From NCBI GenBank assembly GCA_010356995.1, contig ML996696.1, positions 312,364 through 376,363 on the forward strand: DNA of 64,000 bases, in the 5' to 3' direction. Source of the stretch: Trichodelitschia bisporula (taxonomy: Eukaryota > Ascomycota > Dothideomycetes > Phaeotrichales > Phaeotrichaceae). Below are positions 1-10,159 of this stretch, in pieces. A model generated the notes under the pieces. The model worked only from the letters and a program-made list of their open reading frames with translations, ran no database searches and was not told where the DNA came from. Within the stretch, counting starts at the first letter, position 1. Each line of letters begins with the position of its first letter. Both the position numbers and the translations under genes were made by a program.

Positions 1-793
1 ACCCCTCTCCCATCAGTCGTCCCACGCCACGATTACGAGCACCGTCCGTCACCAGGAAGCCTCCATTGCAGACATGGCTGGAGCGCCCTGGATAGTTCGG
101 TTTGATATAGAAGCTTCCCAGGCATCCTTTGTCCCAGTCGTGACCGCGAGCCTCCAGTTCCTGCACCTCTTCCGCACTCTCGATGCTACCCAGGAGCATG
201 ACCGCGGCGAAGTTGGCAAACCAGTATGAACCAAATGCCTCGAGAGCGAAAGGCTCAATCATGGGATATGTGTCGCCTTTTTCGATTTCGCGGTTGAGTT
301 GGTCGCAGAGGTACGCTAGCAGCGAGAAGGGCACTTGCCTCGGGGAGGAGAATGGAATCAAGGTTGCCACTGTAACGCGGTCGCGCAGCGTAACCTGGCG
401 CGGGGTGACATCTGGAGGCAGTGGGGAGAAAGGCGTTGGGTACGGCGCTTCGCCCGACGTCCGGTATATGGGAGGCGCTGTAGGGTCATCGAGCACTGCC
501 TGGTGATAGTGAGCCTACAAGCCCTCGCGATAGCAACGGCGGTCACATACCGGCATCATGTACGAGGCGGAAGACCCGACAATCGGACTGCGATCCAGCG
601 ATATGGTCAGCGCAAATGTAGATGAAGAGGGGCGTCATCATTGGCTGGTGGGTGGCGCGTTTTCATGTCTACCCCTCAATGAGGAGCCAAGCAGCTCGGT
701 GAGACGGGTGGGCGTGCCATCCCGAGCTCACAGAGATACTGAATATGTTTGCGCATCATGAGGGGGATAAAGTGTAGGAGGAATTGTGGCAAG
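1..793 (-). CDS. GNAT-family N-acetyltransferase, 3' part cut by window edge, 5' end unresolved
   Basis: Read right to left, the exon from 499 to the window edge gives a continuous protein with TPRQVTLRDR, then ATLIPFSSP, then FYIKPNYPGRSSHVCNGGF and TDGARNRGVGRLMGEG. The last stretch is the acetyl-CoA-binding (R/Q)GxGxG/A loop of the GNAT fold, in the arrangement I know from fungal GNAT proteins of about 250 residues. An intron at 500-550 (GTATGT...CAG, 51 nt) joins it in frame to a short exon ending ASYMMP. A second intron probably ends at 588, where there is a good branch signal; the best-looking upstream stretch (732-793, YPPHDAQTYSVSL) has no in-frame ATG, so the true start is not settled. 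The C-terminus lies outside the window. The substrate cannot be told from the sequence. The family call is firm, the exon structure above 550 is weak. Confidence 0.62.
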
Positions 794-1062
794 AGGTCAA
801 GACTTACCCTTACAAAGTGGTGCTCCAAAATACTCTCACTGTGCTCACTGTTTCGTCAAACTGCCTGAGGAGCACGATGGAATATCACGTGTTCGGCATT
901 CCTATCGGATGTCGGGATGGAGTTCTCGGGAACAAGAACCAGCACGTAATTTACGGGAAAAGGGACCAAGGGCTACCCGAAAAAGTGGTAGGGCAATTGA
1001 TGGCGGTTGGCAGTAGAGCACCAGCTTCGATTGCTATAAAACTAATTGCTGTCCTGCTAAAC

Positions 1063-2286
1063 CTACCGCCGACCTGAGAGGTCGAACACCTTATTGTTCC
1101 TCATGTTGGAGGCGAGGCCTTCTGCGTCCCGCATCCTCGCCTGCTCTTTTGCCACTATCCCAATGCGATCGGTGAACGGTGTAGCCTTCATGATGTTGTC
1201 GAACTCGTCATCCAAGCCATCCTCAGACGGTGCTCTCTCTTCCTCGACTGGCTCTTTTGCACCCCCTGGACGCGCTATCCTTTCTGGCCCCTTTTTCTCC
1301 TCTGAGCTCGAACTGGCAAAAGGTTTTGACTGCAAGACCCTTCTTCGCAGTTCTGCCATTTCCTCTTCATCGTCGGACTCAGGTGGGAGGGCGTACGGGT
1401 CTCGGTCGTCATCGTCATCCTCGTCTGCATCGGAATCGTTCTCGTCGCCCTCCTCTCCAGGCTCTCTGTCACCTGGGATGGCTCCATCTTCCAGGACCGC
1501 CTCATCTGCGGTGGGTGTCGTTCCCACTCCTCTGCTTTTTCCATATTCCCTCTCAAGCTTGTCCAGCCACACCTCTTCTGCCTTTTTGATCTCTTCCTCG
1601 GTTGTGCACGCCGCATACCGTCGGAGCGGAGCCTCATTGATTTTGAGAAATTCTTCGCCGTACGAAAAGGGAGCCAGAACCAGTTCAGCCCAGTCGAGGT
1701 GCCCACAGATGGCAAAGCAGGCAGCAAGCGCTTCGACGCAGTTCAACCGCCAGGGCCGGCCGTAGTTGGTGGGATTCGCGGCAACGAGGTAAGGTACTGA
1801 GAAGCGTCAACTTTGCATCTCGAGGAACGGGGAGGAGGGTGGAATACATAATCGCTCGCATTTGCCACCGATGCGCGAGAAAGGGACCTCATCGACGCGA
1901 TTCCAAGAACACTCGACAACCGCTGCTCCAAACTGCTCCAGCAACTCTCTATCCGCACCTGACACGATCTTTTTAGCTTTTGGTCTGATGGAGGTTAGCG
2001 AGAGCCCGGTCGGCTAGTAAACATCGACGTACGATATGACGATGCCGGCAAACTTCTGGCCAACATGAAGCTCGCGCATCAGTCCCAGTCTCATCAGGCG
2101 CTTGCCTGAGCACCGCTTCGCATCACAGTGTCCGAGATCCCAGCAAGCAGCTTTGAATGGCGGCCGTGCCGGCTGCTCTTCCTCCTGCGACTCTCCATCT
2201 GCTCGTAGCGGGGGTGGACGGGGGCGACTTCCACCGAATGTCTTCTTGCCACCTCGCTGGAAGCCGTCCTTCTTGTGACGAACCAT
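1063..2286 (-). CDS. TSR3: 18S rRNA aminocarboxypropyltransferase Tsr3
   Basis: Tsr3 transfers the 3-amino-3-carboxypropyl group of S-adenosylmethionine to a modified uridine of 18S rRNA, a late step of small-subunit maturation. Three exons join in frame: 2286-1984 with an intron at 1985-2032, then 1984-1848, then 1796-1063 after an intron at 1797-1847. The start is MVRHKKDGFQRGG, the usual basic N-terminus. Family blocks follow in order: ACWDLGHCDAKRCSGKRL, FAGIVIS/PKAKKIVS, VVECSWNR, RLLPYLVAANPTNYGRP, LNCVEALAACFAICG, and WAELVLAPFSYGEEFL. The last 120 residues are acidic and Ser-rich (runs of Asp near 1395-1420), as in other fungal Tsr3 proteins, with no known fold. It is divergent from the GGA gene across a shared 500-bp promoter. 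The predicted protein is about 390 residues. The call is secure. Confidence 0.95.
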
Positions 2287-2785
2287 GATGGGCGCTGGAA
2301 TTACACGAGAAACAGGGGAAGATACAGAGGCAAGGACGGTGAATGTGAACGTAAGTGATTGTTTGGAGGTTGCAAAGAGGTTGTGAAGTATAGGCGATAC
2401 GGTACGTAGAAAATTATGTAGAGCGTGCAAGACAAGTGTGAAATGCGGGGCATAAAAACGGCCAACCCTCGTCGGAGCTCCACACCCTCACTGGCGGGCA
2501 AGCCGTGCGCACTCAGCAAAGCCACAGTCGCCGTCTCCCCACTACTCTCTCTCTCTCTCTCTCCCACGTTCCCCTAACTTCTCAGGCTCACAACATCCCT
2601 CCGTAATCTCGTCACCACAGGCAGCCGGCGGTGACAAACATCTTCTGTCCTTCTCATTGCTCCTCGCCTTCACCTTTGGGCCAGTTGACATCGTGCAACG
2701 CTCAGAGCCCACCGCTAGCTATCTGCTCGTCTCGAACCAAAACGATCGCCTGTAAGCCGCCAAAGTGGAAGCAGCAAGTGCTCGA
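2287..2785. promoter_or_regulatory. divergent promoter region TSR3/GGA
   Basis: This is the 500-bp gap between two divergent starts. It contains a CT microsatellite near 2546-2566 and a pyrimidine-rich stretch, typical of fungal core promoters. No defined factor site can be supported by eye. Confidence 0.4.
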
Positions 2786-5079
2786 ATGGCCGCCCGCGAC
2801 CGCTTCGGCGGTTATGGCGAGCCTGCTCAAACCCCGTTGCAGAGATACATAAGTGGGCATATATCCTTTGGTCACTTCAAGGCCCCAGAACTGATACATT
2901 CCCCGCAGTTCAGGCCTGCGACCCCCAGAACTTCGAACCGAACCTCGCGCTGAACCTCGAGATTGCGGACCTCATAAATGCTAAGAAGGGAAACGCGTAA
3001 GGGCAGCGCTATGTTGTACAATGTACGGCAACTGACTGTGTGGCAGACCTCGAGAAGCTGCCGTGGCCATCGTTAACTTCGTCAACCACCGAAACCCCAA
3101 CGTCGCTCTGCTTGCGCTTAACGTAAGAGCTTCTTTCCGGTCACTGCTTGGGCTGACAGACGAGTAGCTGCTTGACATATGCGTAAAAAACTGTGGCTAT
3201 CCTTTCCACCTCCAAATCAGCACCAAAGAGTTTCTGAATGAGCTAGTACGGAGGTTTCCGGAGCGTCCTCCGATGCACTCGTCGCGACCGCAGAATAAGA
3301 TCTTGGAGCTTATCGAAGAGTGGAGGTGTACAATATGCGAGACCTCACGATACAAGGAGGATCTCGGGTTCATTCGGGACATGCACCGCCTGCTACGCTA
3401 CAAAGGATACCAGTTTCCAGCTGTTCGCCGGGAAGATGCTGCCGTCCTCAATCCAAGCGATGTAAGCTCTGTTCCCCTATCAGTGGACTAGGCTGATGCG
3501 CTGTAGAATTTGCGGTCAGCCGAGGAAATGGAGCAAGAAGAACGCGCCGCCCAAGCTGCAAAGCTGCAGGAGCTGATCCGGAGGGGTGGACCCCACGACC
3601 TGCAAGAGGCGAACAAGTTGATGAAAGTCATGGCCGGCTATGACCTGCGCAACAAGACCGACTACCGAGCGAAGGCAGCGGAGGAGGTCGGAAAGGTGCA
3701 GCAGAAGGCCAAGCTACTCGAAGATATGCTCCAAAAACACAAGGTCGGAGACAAAGTCGCCGAGGGTGACGTTTTTGAGGTGAGTCGTGTGACGATATTT
3801 GGACCCAACTCATTCAGTACAGGAGCTGGCGAACGCCCTGATGAGCGCACAACCGAAGATCCAAAAGATGTGCGAGGAGGAATCAGAGGATCACGAAGCG
3901 GTTGCAAAGCTGCTGGAGATTAACGACAGCATACACCGGACCGTCGAGAGATACCGGCTCATCAAGAAGGGTGATCTTGAAGGCGCGAACCGGATTCCTA
4001 AGGGTACGCTGGGGACAAGTGGCGCAGGCGTGTCCACGGGACCAAACAATGAGCTTTCACTTATCGACCTCGGAGGCCCTGACGACGATTTATCGAGCGC
4101 TCCGGTGCCTTCTACGCAGCGAACAGCCGCGCCTCAGAGCTCCCTCGAGAATGACCTCCTCGGACTTTCGATGGGGGAATCATCCGGTCAGGATGGAGCG
4201 ATATCATTGGGTTCCTCCAACGGGACTGGTAAGCAACCCAAGCATCTAACAGGTAATTCTGACATACACAGGTTACTCCGGGTTCGGCCAAACTTCTACA
4301 CATCAACATCTCTCCAACGCCCAAATCACAAGCATGTTCCAGCAGCCCGCAACCCAGCCCGCCTACAATGCCTTTTCCGCGCTCGCGAGCCCTCCACCCC
4401 AGGCATCTACATCCCGTCCCCAGTCCGCACAGCCGGCAGCTCTAAAGCCCGATCCCTTCGCGGCGCTAACTTCACACGCGCCGCGCCAGGCTTCGCCCTT
4501 CCAGTTTCAGCAGTCGATAAGCCCCCCAGTTCAAACGTCCAGTCCCCTTGGCCGCGGAAATTTCTCCGCCCCTCCCCCCGCACCCACCGCCGCTCCCGCT
4601 GCTGCTCCTGTGACCGCTCCCACGGCAGCCGCCGACGACGAATGGACGTTTGCCTCCGCCCTACCTGACGCCCTTCCCGAGCTGACTGTTACCAACTCGG
4701 CACTCAACGTCGTGTGGGCGGTGTCACGCCCGCCCGATGCGCCCGATGTGATTGAGATCAAGTCGCGTGTGTCGAACAACACGGCGCTCCCGGTGTCGGA
4801 TGTGGTGATTCAGGTGGCAGTGACCAAGGTACGGATATCAACTGGGATATGAGAATGGCAGGAGCTGACAGTGCACAGAGCTACCAGCTTCGCCTCGAGC
4901 CGCAGTCGGCGCGCGGCCTGGCCCCCAAGCAGGTCAACGGGATCACGCAGACAATCCAGCTGCATGGTGTTCAGCGGGGCAGTGGCGGTGCGGTGCGCAT
5001 GCGCTGGAAGGCGTCGTATGTTGTTGGCTCGGAGCGGAGGGAGGAGATGGGTGAGGTGTCGAATCTTGGAATTGCCTAA
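2786..5079 (+). CDS. GGA: GGA clathrin adaptor (VHS-GAT-GAE)
   Basis: GGA proteins are monomeric, Arf-dependent adaptors that sort cargo from the trans-Golgi to endosomes. Eight exons join in frame: 2786-2852, 2909-2996, 3047-3122, 3168-3461, 3507-3779, 3823-4228, 4272-4828, 4879-5079; introns are 43-56 nt. The 653-residue product starts MAARDRFGGYG and runs into TPLQRYIIQACDP. The VHS domain fills roughly residues 20-150 (NLALNLEIADLINAKKGN, LLDICVKNCGYPFHLQI, EFLNELVRRFPERPP). The GAT three-helix region follows (LQELIRRGGPHDLQEANKLM to ANALMSAQPKIQKMCEEES). A Pro/Ala/Gln-rich hinge holds probable clathrin-box-like acidic and Leu motifs (SLIDLGGPDDDL). The GAE ear comes last (LTVTNSALNVVWAV to MRWKASYVVGSERREEMGEV). 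The first usable ATG is 2786; the upstream in-frame GTG is not a start. Domain order and length match the family. Confidence 0.94.
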
Positions 5080-5505
5080 GGAGTGTTTGTAGCGAGTCGG
5101 CTGCTGGGTGAGGGTGTTGGTCCTCTGTATCGAGTGCCCAGTGCGAGTATACCTTTCTAGCGAGTTACGTACTGACGGGCGAAGGTGCCGTCGGATGGTG
5201 CCGTGCGGTGCCGGTCTATTCGAAGCACGTGGCGGCGGGTTGGAGAAGATATTTTTGCAATCGAACTAAGCCGTTGCGCCTAGGTTTGTACCCTGATACT
5301 TCGAAGTGGAATATCCTTCCTCGTTCAAGCGGCGATTGGCTTCTTGAACCTCGCTGTATTTGCTGTTCACCCCGTCCCCTATTCCCATGTTCCAAACAAT
5401 GGCATATACACCTACATGCTGTAACCCAGTTCCCACATCCAATGTCCGATTTCCCATCCATACATGCATCCCAAAAGCACCCAGCAACCTCTCTTTCCCA
5501 GACTC
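5080..5505. other. convergent 3' gap between GGA and the Arg/Ser-rich gene
   Basis: This 426-bp gap lies between two stop codons that face each other, so it should hold both 3' UTRs. No gene is visible in it. Confidence 0.5.
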
Positions 5506-6525
5506 CTATCTAACCCACCCACTCTCCCTCTCCCTCCCCGCATACGCCCCCTTGTACCCCTCATACAATCCCGGTCCAAATCCCGAATCCACCCTCCGAC
5601 TCTCCCACTCCCTACTTCCGCGTCTCAACGAACCCCCACCCCGGCGATACTCCTTCTCCCCCCCACCAGCCCCAAAAGTCGAGACAAGCACCACACTCGC
5701 ATCGGACTTGCGCCCCAATCCCCGCCGCGACCGCGCCGGCGAAACATCTCGTCGAGACCCTTCAAACCGCGAGCGCGAGCGAGACATCGAGCGTCGGGGC
5801 GGCGGCGTTTGCGACCGATGTGACCGATGCGAGGGGATAACGATGACGGGCGGCGAGGGCGGGAGGTGGTGCGCGGGTGCATGCGGGGGCTGAGCGTAAT
5901 ACACCTTGGGCGGGGGCGGTGCAGGTGCGTACCGCTCATCGCCCTCGTCCGGTTCGATGGTGCGGGTCGAGTAAGCGTATGAGCGTAGTGGCGAGCGCGA
6001 GTGGAAGCGTTCGCGGCGTTCGACGACGCGGCCGCGTGTGGGCGAGGTGACGATGATGGTGCTCGCGCGCTTGTGACCACGGCCTCGGCCTCGGCCGCGG
6101 TCGGGGGAGGCGTGCCGGGTGAGGGCGGGGGAGGGGTAGGCGCGATCGAATAGGACGGGAGGGTCTCGGGATATGGAGCGGGTGAGGGGGGCCCGGGACA
6201 TGGAGCGGGCGCGGGCGCGGGGTGGAGGGGCCCGGGACACGGAGCGGGCGCGGGCGCGGGGCGGAGAGCGGTTGCGGGAGCGAGGGGGGGAGCGGTGGTG
6301 GGGTGGAGAGCGGTGACGAGGGCGAGATGGCGAGCGGGTTACGGTTACGTAGGCTGTGTCGTGCTTCGGGGGATTGGATGAGATGGTGGTGTAGCGGGGC
6401 GGAGAGGCGAGACGAGGGTAGGATCGGGGAGGATCACGATCTTCGTGGTGAGTTGGGGTGAGGAGGGCGTTTGCGACATTGTGGCGCCAGTGATCGATTT
6501 CGAAGAGTTTGTCGCGGGTTGACAT
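5506..6525 (-). CDS. Arg/Ser/Pro-rich low-complexity protein, function unknown
   Basis: A single uninterrupted frame from ATG 6525 (MSTRDKLFEIDHWRHNVANAL) to 5506 gives 339 residues. After the first 25 residues, which look like a short folded or helical segment, the protein is almost wholly disordered: SPSRPRHRSPP, many SRxxSR and RS/RD dipeptides, Pro-rich runs (APAPPPPKVYYAQPPHAPAHHLPPSPP), and a Gly-rich end (GAGGGEKEYRRGGG). There is a 13-residue tandem repeat (RARARSVSRAPPP type) at about 6190-6268. RS-rich composition recalls splicing factors, but no RNA-binding domain is present, so I do not assign that role. The long frame in GC-rich DNA could partly be chance. The conserved-looking N-terminus and the ATG just downstream of a plausible promoter favour a real gene. 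Confidence 0.6.
   Translation of the reverse strand: MSTRDKLFEIDHWRHNVANALLTPTHHEDRDPPRSYPRLASPPRYTTISSNPPKHDTAYVTVTRSPSRPRHRSPPHHRSPPRSRNRSPPRARARSVSRAPPPRARARSMSRAPLTRSISRDPPVLFDRAYPSPALTRHASPDRGRGRGRGHKRASTIIVTSPTRGRVVERRERFHSRSPLRSYAYSTRTIEPDEGDERYAPAPPPPKVYYAQPPHAPAHHLPPSPPVIVIPSHRSHRSQTPPPRRSMSRSRSRFEGSRRDVSPARSRRGLGRKSDASVVLVSTFGAGGGEKEYRRGGGSLRRGSREWESRRVDSGFGPGLYEGYKGAYAGRERESGWVR
6190..6268. repeat. 39-bp tandem repeat inside a coding region (2 copies)
   Basis: Two near-identical 39-bp units (beginning GCCCGGGACA) lie next to each other and encode a 13-residue Arg/Ser/Pro repeat in the minus-strand protein. The unit length is a multiple of three, so copy-number change would keep the frame. 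Confidence 0.75.
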
Positions 6526-8777
6526 GGCGATGGTTGTGGCGCTGAGGCCGGGAGAAGGGGACGGTGGAATGATGGACGGCTAGGAAAGAGTCAGCGCGTG
6601 TACCGTGAGTGGATTATATAAAGGCAGACGACATTGCATCCCCCACGCCTGATCGACGCCAAATGCAATATGCTTCTGGGGCCACTTACTCCGTTCTCCT
6701 CGGCTGCCAGCAGGCGCCAACGAACGATGGCTGTGCTACGTCCAACACGTGTCCCGGGTGACCAGTCACACGGGGGATAACGGGGACAGGCGTCAGCGGT
6801 TGTTCAGTATGAGGCGTTTGATGGGTGGGGGGGTGGTGAGGCAAGAGGGCGAGAGAGATGTTCGATGGAGATGTTCGGTGTTCGATGACGGGATACTCAA
6901 GCACGTCTCCCCAGTAGGCAGCGCGTTGGATGTCGTGGCATCGCGTGTCTCGCCGCTAAAGGCTGAGAAGGGGCAAGGATGCCGCTAGCCCGCTTCCGTC
7001 CGATGATGGGCGTCTGGGGTACAGACTTGTGGGCGCCGTGATTGGTGGGCGTACCTGAAGCTGGAGGGGTCAAGCTGTGTCAAGCATCAGGTCTTGAGCG
7101 GATTATGCGGCACGGCGGATATTATCGCTACTATAGCATTGCGCAAGAGGCACGTTGCACTGTGTAGAAGGAGATGGGAATTTGGGAGTTGGGAGTGGGG
7201 ATTACGTAGAGCAAGTTGCTTTTCATTGCAGGTCCTTTTGCGAGACTCTCTTACCGTCCGTCGGTACTGCGGAGTGACGTAGATGCCTCCAGAGGCATTT
7301 GATGCTGCGGGTCTGACGGGCAGCGACTGCCCGACTTTGATGCAGAAAGAGCTCTAGTATTCCCGAGACATGGCACACTAGTTGAGCAGCAGAACAGCAG
7401 AGCAACAGAACAGTACCACAGTTGAGGATGGCAGAGCGGCAGAGCAGAAGCCGGATGGAAAATTGCCCAAGGCCGGAATATAGAGGGCCGGTGGGAGAGG
7501 ACGTAGTGGCACTCTACGAATGCGCATCATGCGTACATGGGCAACGGAAGAATTTAAAGCAGCTGCTCAATAAATGGAGTACAATACTACAGTACGTTAG
7601 TAGCCTTCCCGTCTCTGGCCAAGGATCGAAAAGGTACAGCAAGGAGCGCAGGGTGTGGCGAAAGAGGAAAGCTTTTCAGTTCAATGTAGTGAGGATCATC
7701 GGCTTCACCCCCCCACGGCCACCACATGCGGGGCATGTGGCGTATGCATCTTCCGCTTTCACTTTTGACGCCGACTTCCGACACGCCGATCGCCGGCTGG
7801 GCAACCGATAGTGATCGATAGGCACTTTTTCTTTCTTCTCTGGTGCGAAACACAGCGTCTCAGACATACAGAGTGCATGTAAGGCGGCATGCGAATGCAA
7901 CAGAAGGGTTCGGACAGAGATAAATCGGCATACGAACGGATACTGGTCGCTTGGAGGCCGCGTCAGCCAGGCGTGCAGAGGCGAAGGAGTTGCATTGCAT
8001 TACGGGCTGTGAAGAGTGGAGAATCTGGGCGCTTGATATTTCAAACCTGACGCTTCGGAGCTTTCACCTTGACGAACGCAGTACTTGCAAGCCGAGTCGT
8101 ACATTTGCTACTTGTAGCGACGTCTGTACGTTGCATAGCTACGCACTACTCCTGGACAAGTGGACAAAGTACCTACGTAGGGTGGGCTGATGTACTCCCG
8201 TTCCTGTATACTCGATACCGCCAGTCCGTCGAGTCCAACGTACCCAAAAAACCGGTTAGTGAGGCGCAGGAGGTGCAGAAGGCGGTGCAGAATAAGAGGT
8301 GTGAGGATGAACCCGCAACTACGAGGTAAAAGCTGAAAGCGGTGCAGAGGATGCGGGAGGATGAGCCTGTACATCCGTAACTGTTCACGCCATTACTGTC
8401 CCTTCGCCCTAGCCGAAGGAAAAGTCGCCGAACAGCCCCCCCACATGCCGCACAGTTCAATTTCCGCAACGTGCAAACTGCGAGGATGAGAAAGTGGAGA
8501 GCCTTGCTGGCAGGTTGCGTCATTTTGACCTTCCGTGGGCTGAATGGGTGACCTGAGCGTTGACACCAAACATGGCACCATCTCCGCGACTTCCTATTCT
8601 TGTCTCTCTCTTACTTTCTCTAACTTTCGAATTTGTTGTTCCTTGCGAATTGCTGGGGTGTGAAGAGGATATTCCGGCAGTCTGGAGGTTAGGGGGAAGG
8701 GAAGGAGCCGGAGAACTGGGATGAGCAGGGCTAGGAAGAGGAGGAGGAGGAGGAGGAGGCTTGGTGGTGAGCCGTGA

Positions 8778-8831
<54 letters not shown>

Positions 8832-10132
8832 GTCAGAAAGAAAGATCAAAGAAGTGAGAGAGAAGCGAGAGAGTGACAGTGAGAGAGCGAGTGAGAGTCA
8901 GCAGAGCATGAGATACATGCCGGATTAGGTATGATGATCACTCCTAGGTCTCTCTGCTTTCTGTCTCTTCTCCATTGATCCCCCATCTCTTGTCACCTTG
9001 TTTCCAGTTTGATGCTTCAAGCTCTCTGCTTAGCTGCTTAGCTGCTTTAGCTTTGCCTTATCATCCCTATCCCTATCCTCATACCCCATACGCATATGCC
9101 TAACGCCCTCATCTACCCGTATCTGTCGTGCTTGACATTCATCCTAGTTGGGCGTTTCTACCTCTGATTTGGTCAAGCCCTCTCTTCTCAGCCTTCAAGC
9201 AAACCACCGCTCTCTCTCTCTCTCTCTCTTCTCCCCCGGCAACATCAAATTCGCTCCTGCATCCGTTCGTACATGCGCCTCTCTCTTCCCCCCTCCTACC
9301 GAGACCGAGCTGAAGAGACCCGAAGAGCAGTAGCTTCCTTTCATCAGCAAAAGGCGTCGCAAATCCATCCAGTTACAAGACTCGACTCCACCAGGTGCCT
9401 GTCACTGATAACGCGGATCCCCAGCCGCTCCGCGCCATCCCAGTTCAACACCTTGGCCGCTCACCTTTTAGCCAGGGCCACACCTTCCCACCCCTTCCCT
9501 TGCTCCATCCCGCCATCTCGCGCGCGTATCTTACAGGGAAACAAAAAGTGGGTTGGCGTTGGCGTTTTTGCCGACACGGAAACCTGCACGATTTAGAACT
9601 AACAGGTTGGACAACCGCACCAACGTCGCGCGCTCTCTTCTAAACCAAAACCAAGCTCTCGCTCTCTCTCACTACTCTCTCTAATAAATCTCTCTACCTG
9701 CGTAGAGCGACACGCACGCGCCACCTCTACAGCAATTGGAGATACTAGTCTACTGCCCGGTCCAGCAGGTTTCCCCGCACCTCTTACCAACAGTCGTTTC
9801 TGCGCTCTCCCATCCCCCACTCATCACCCACACCCCCCCCCCCCCAAATCCGGCCTTTCCCTCCAAACCGCAGGATAAGCAACTTTCCAGGCTTGCTTAA
9901 TTGCGAGCGCAAAACGTTTCACCATCCAAGACTTTCTGCGTGCTTCTCGTTGCACTCTGACCTTCGTCGTACACTTCGAAAAGCTTGACCAGCCCGCTGG
10001 CGCAACTGCCCTTCGTTTACCGACACCTACTCGGTACCGGTCGCATTCACTATCCACGTCGTATTTACCGCCTCGTTGATGTCGCTGTAAAAGTCTTCTT
10101 GCAGCGCCCTCTCTCTTCCAGCGCCGAGCTCC
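6526..10132. other. 3.6-kb gene-free gap with pyrimidine-rich leader
   Basis: No reading frame here has a homology-like pattern. The left part should carry the promoter of the Arg/Ser-rich gene. The right part (about 9100-10130) is rich in CT runs and poly-C and probably forms the promoter and long 5' leader of the metallopeptidase gene. A small unrecognised gene or a non-coding RNA cannot be excluded. Confidence 0.45.
8780..8829. repeat. (GA)n microsatellite, about 50 bp
   Basis: An almost perfect run of about 24 GA units. It is flanked by further GA-rich sequence up to about 8900. No coding role is evident. Confidence 0.95.
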
Positions 10133-10159
10133 ATGGGCTTGCCAGCACCTACTATCAAG

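Noticed and set aside
2765-2785. Longer GGA start upstream (MEAASAR)
   Set aside because: The codon at 2765 is GTG; the first ATG in frame is 2786.
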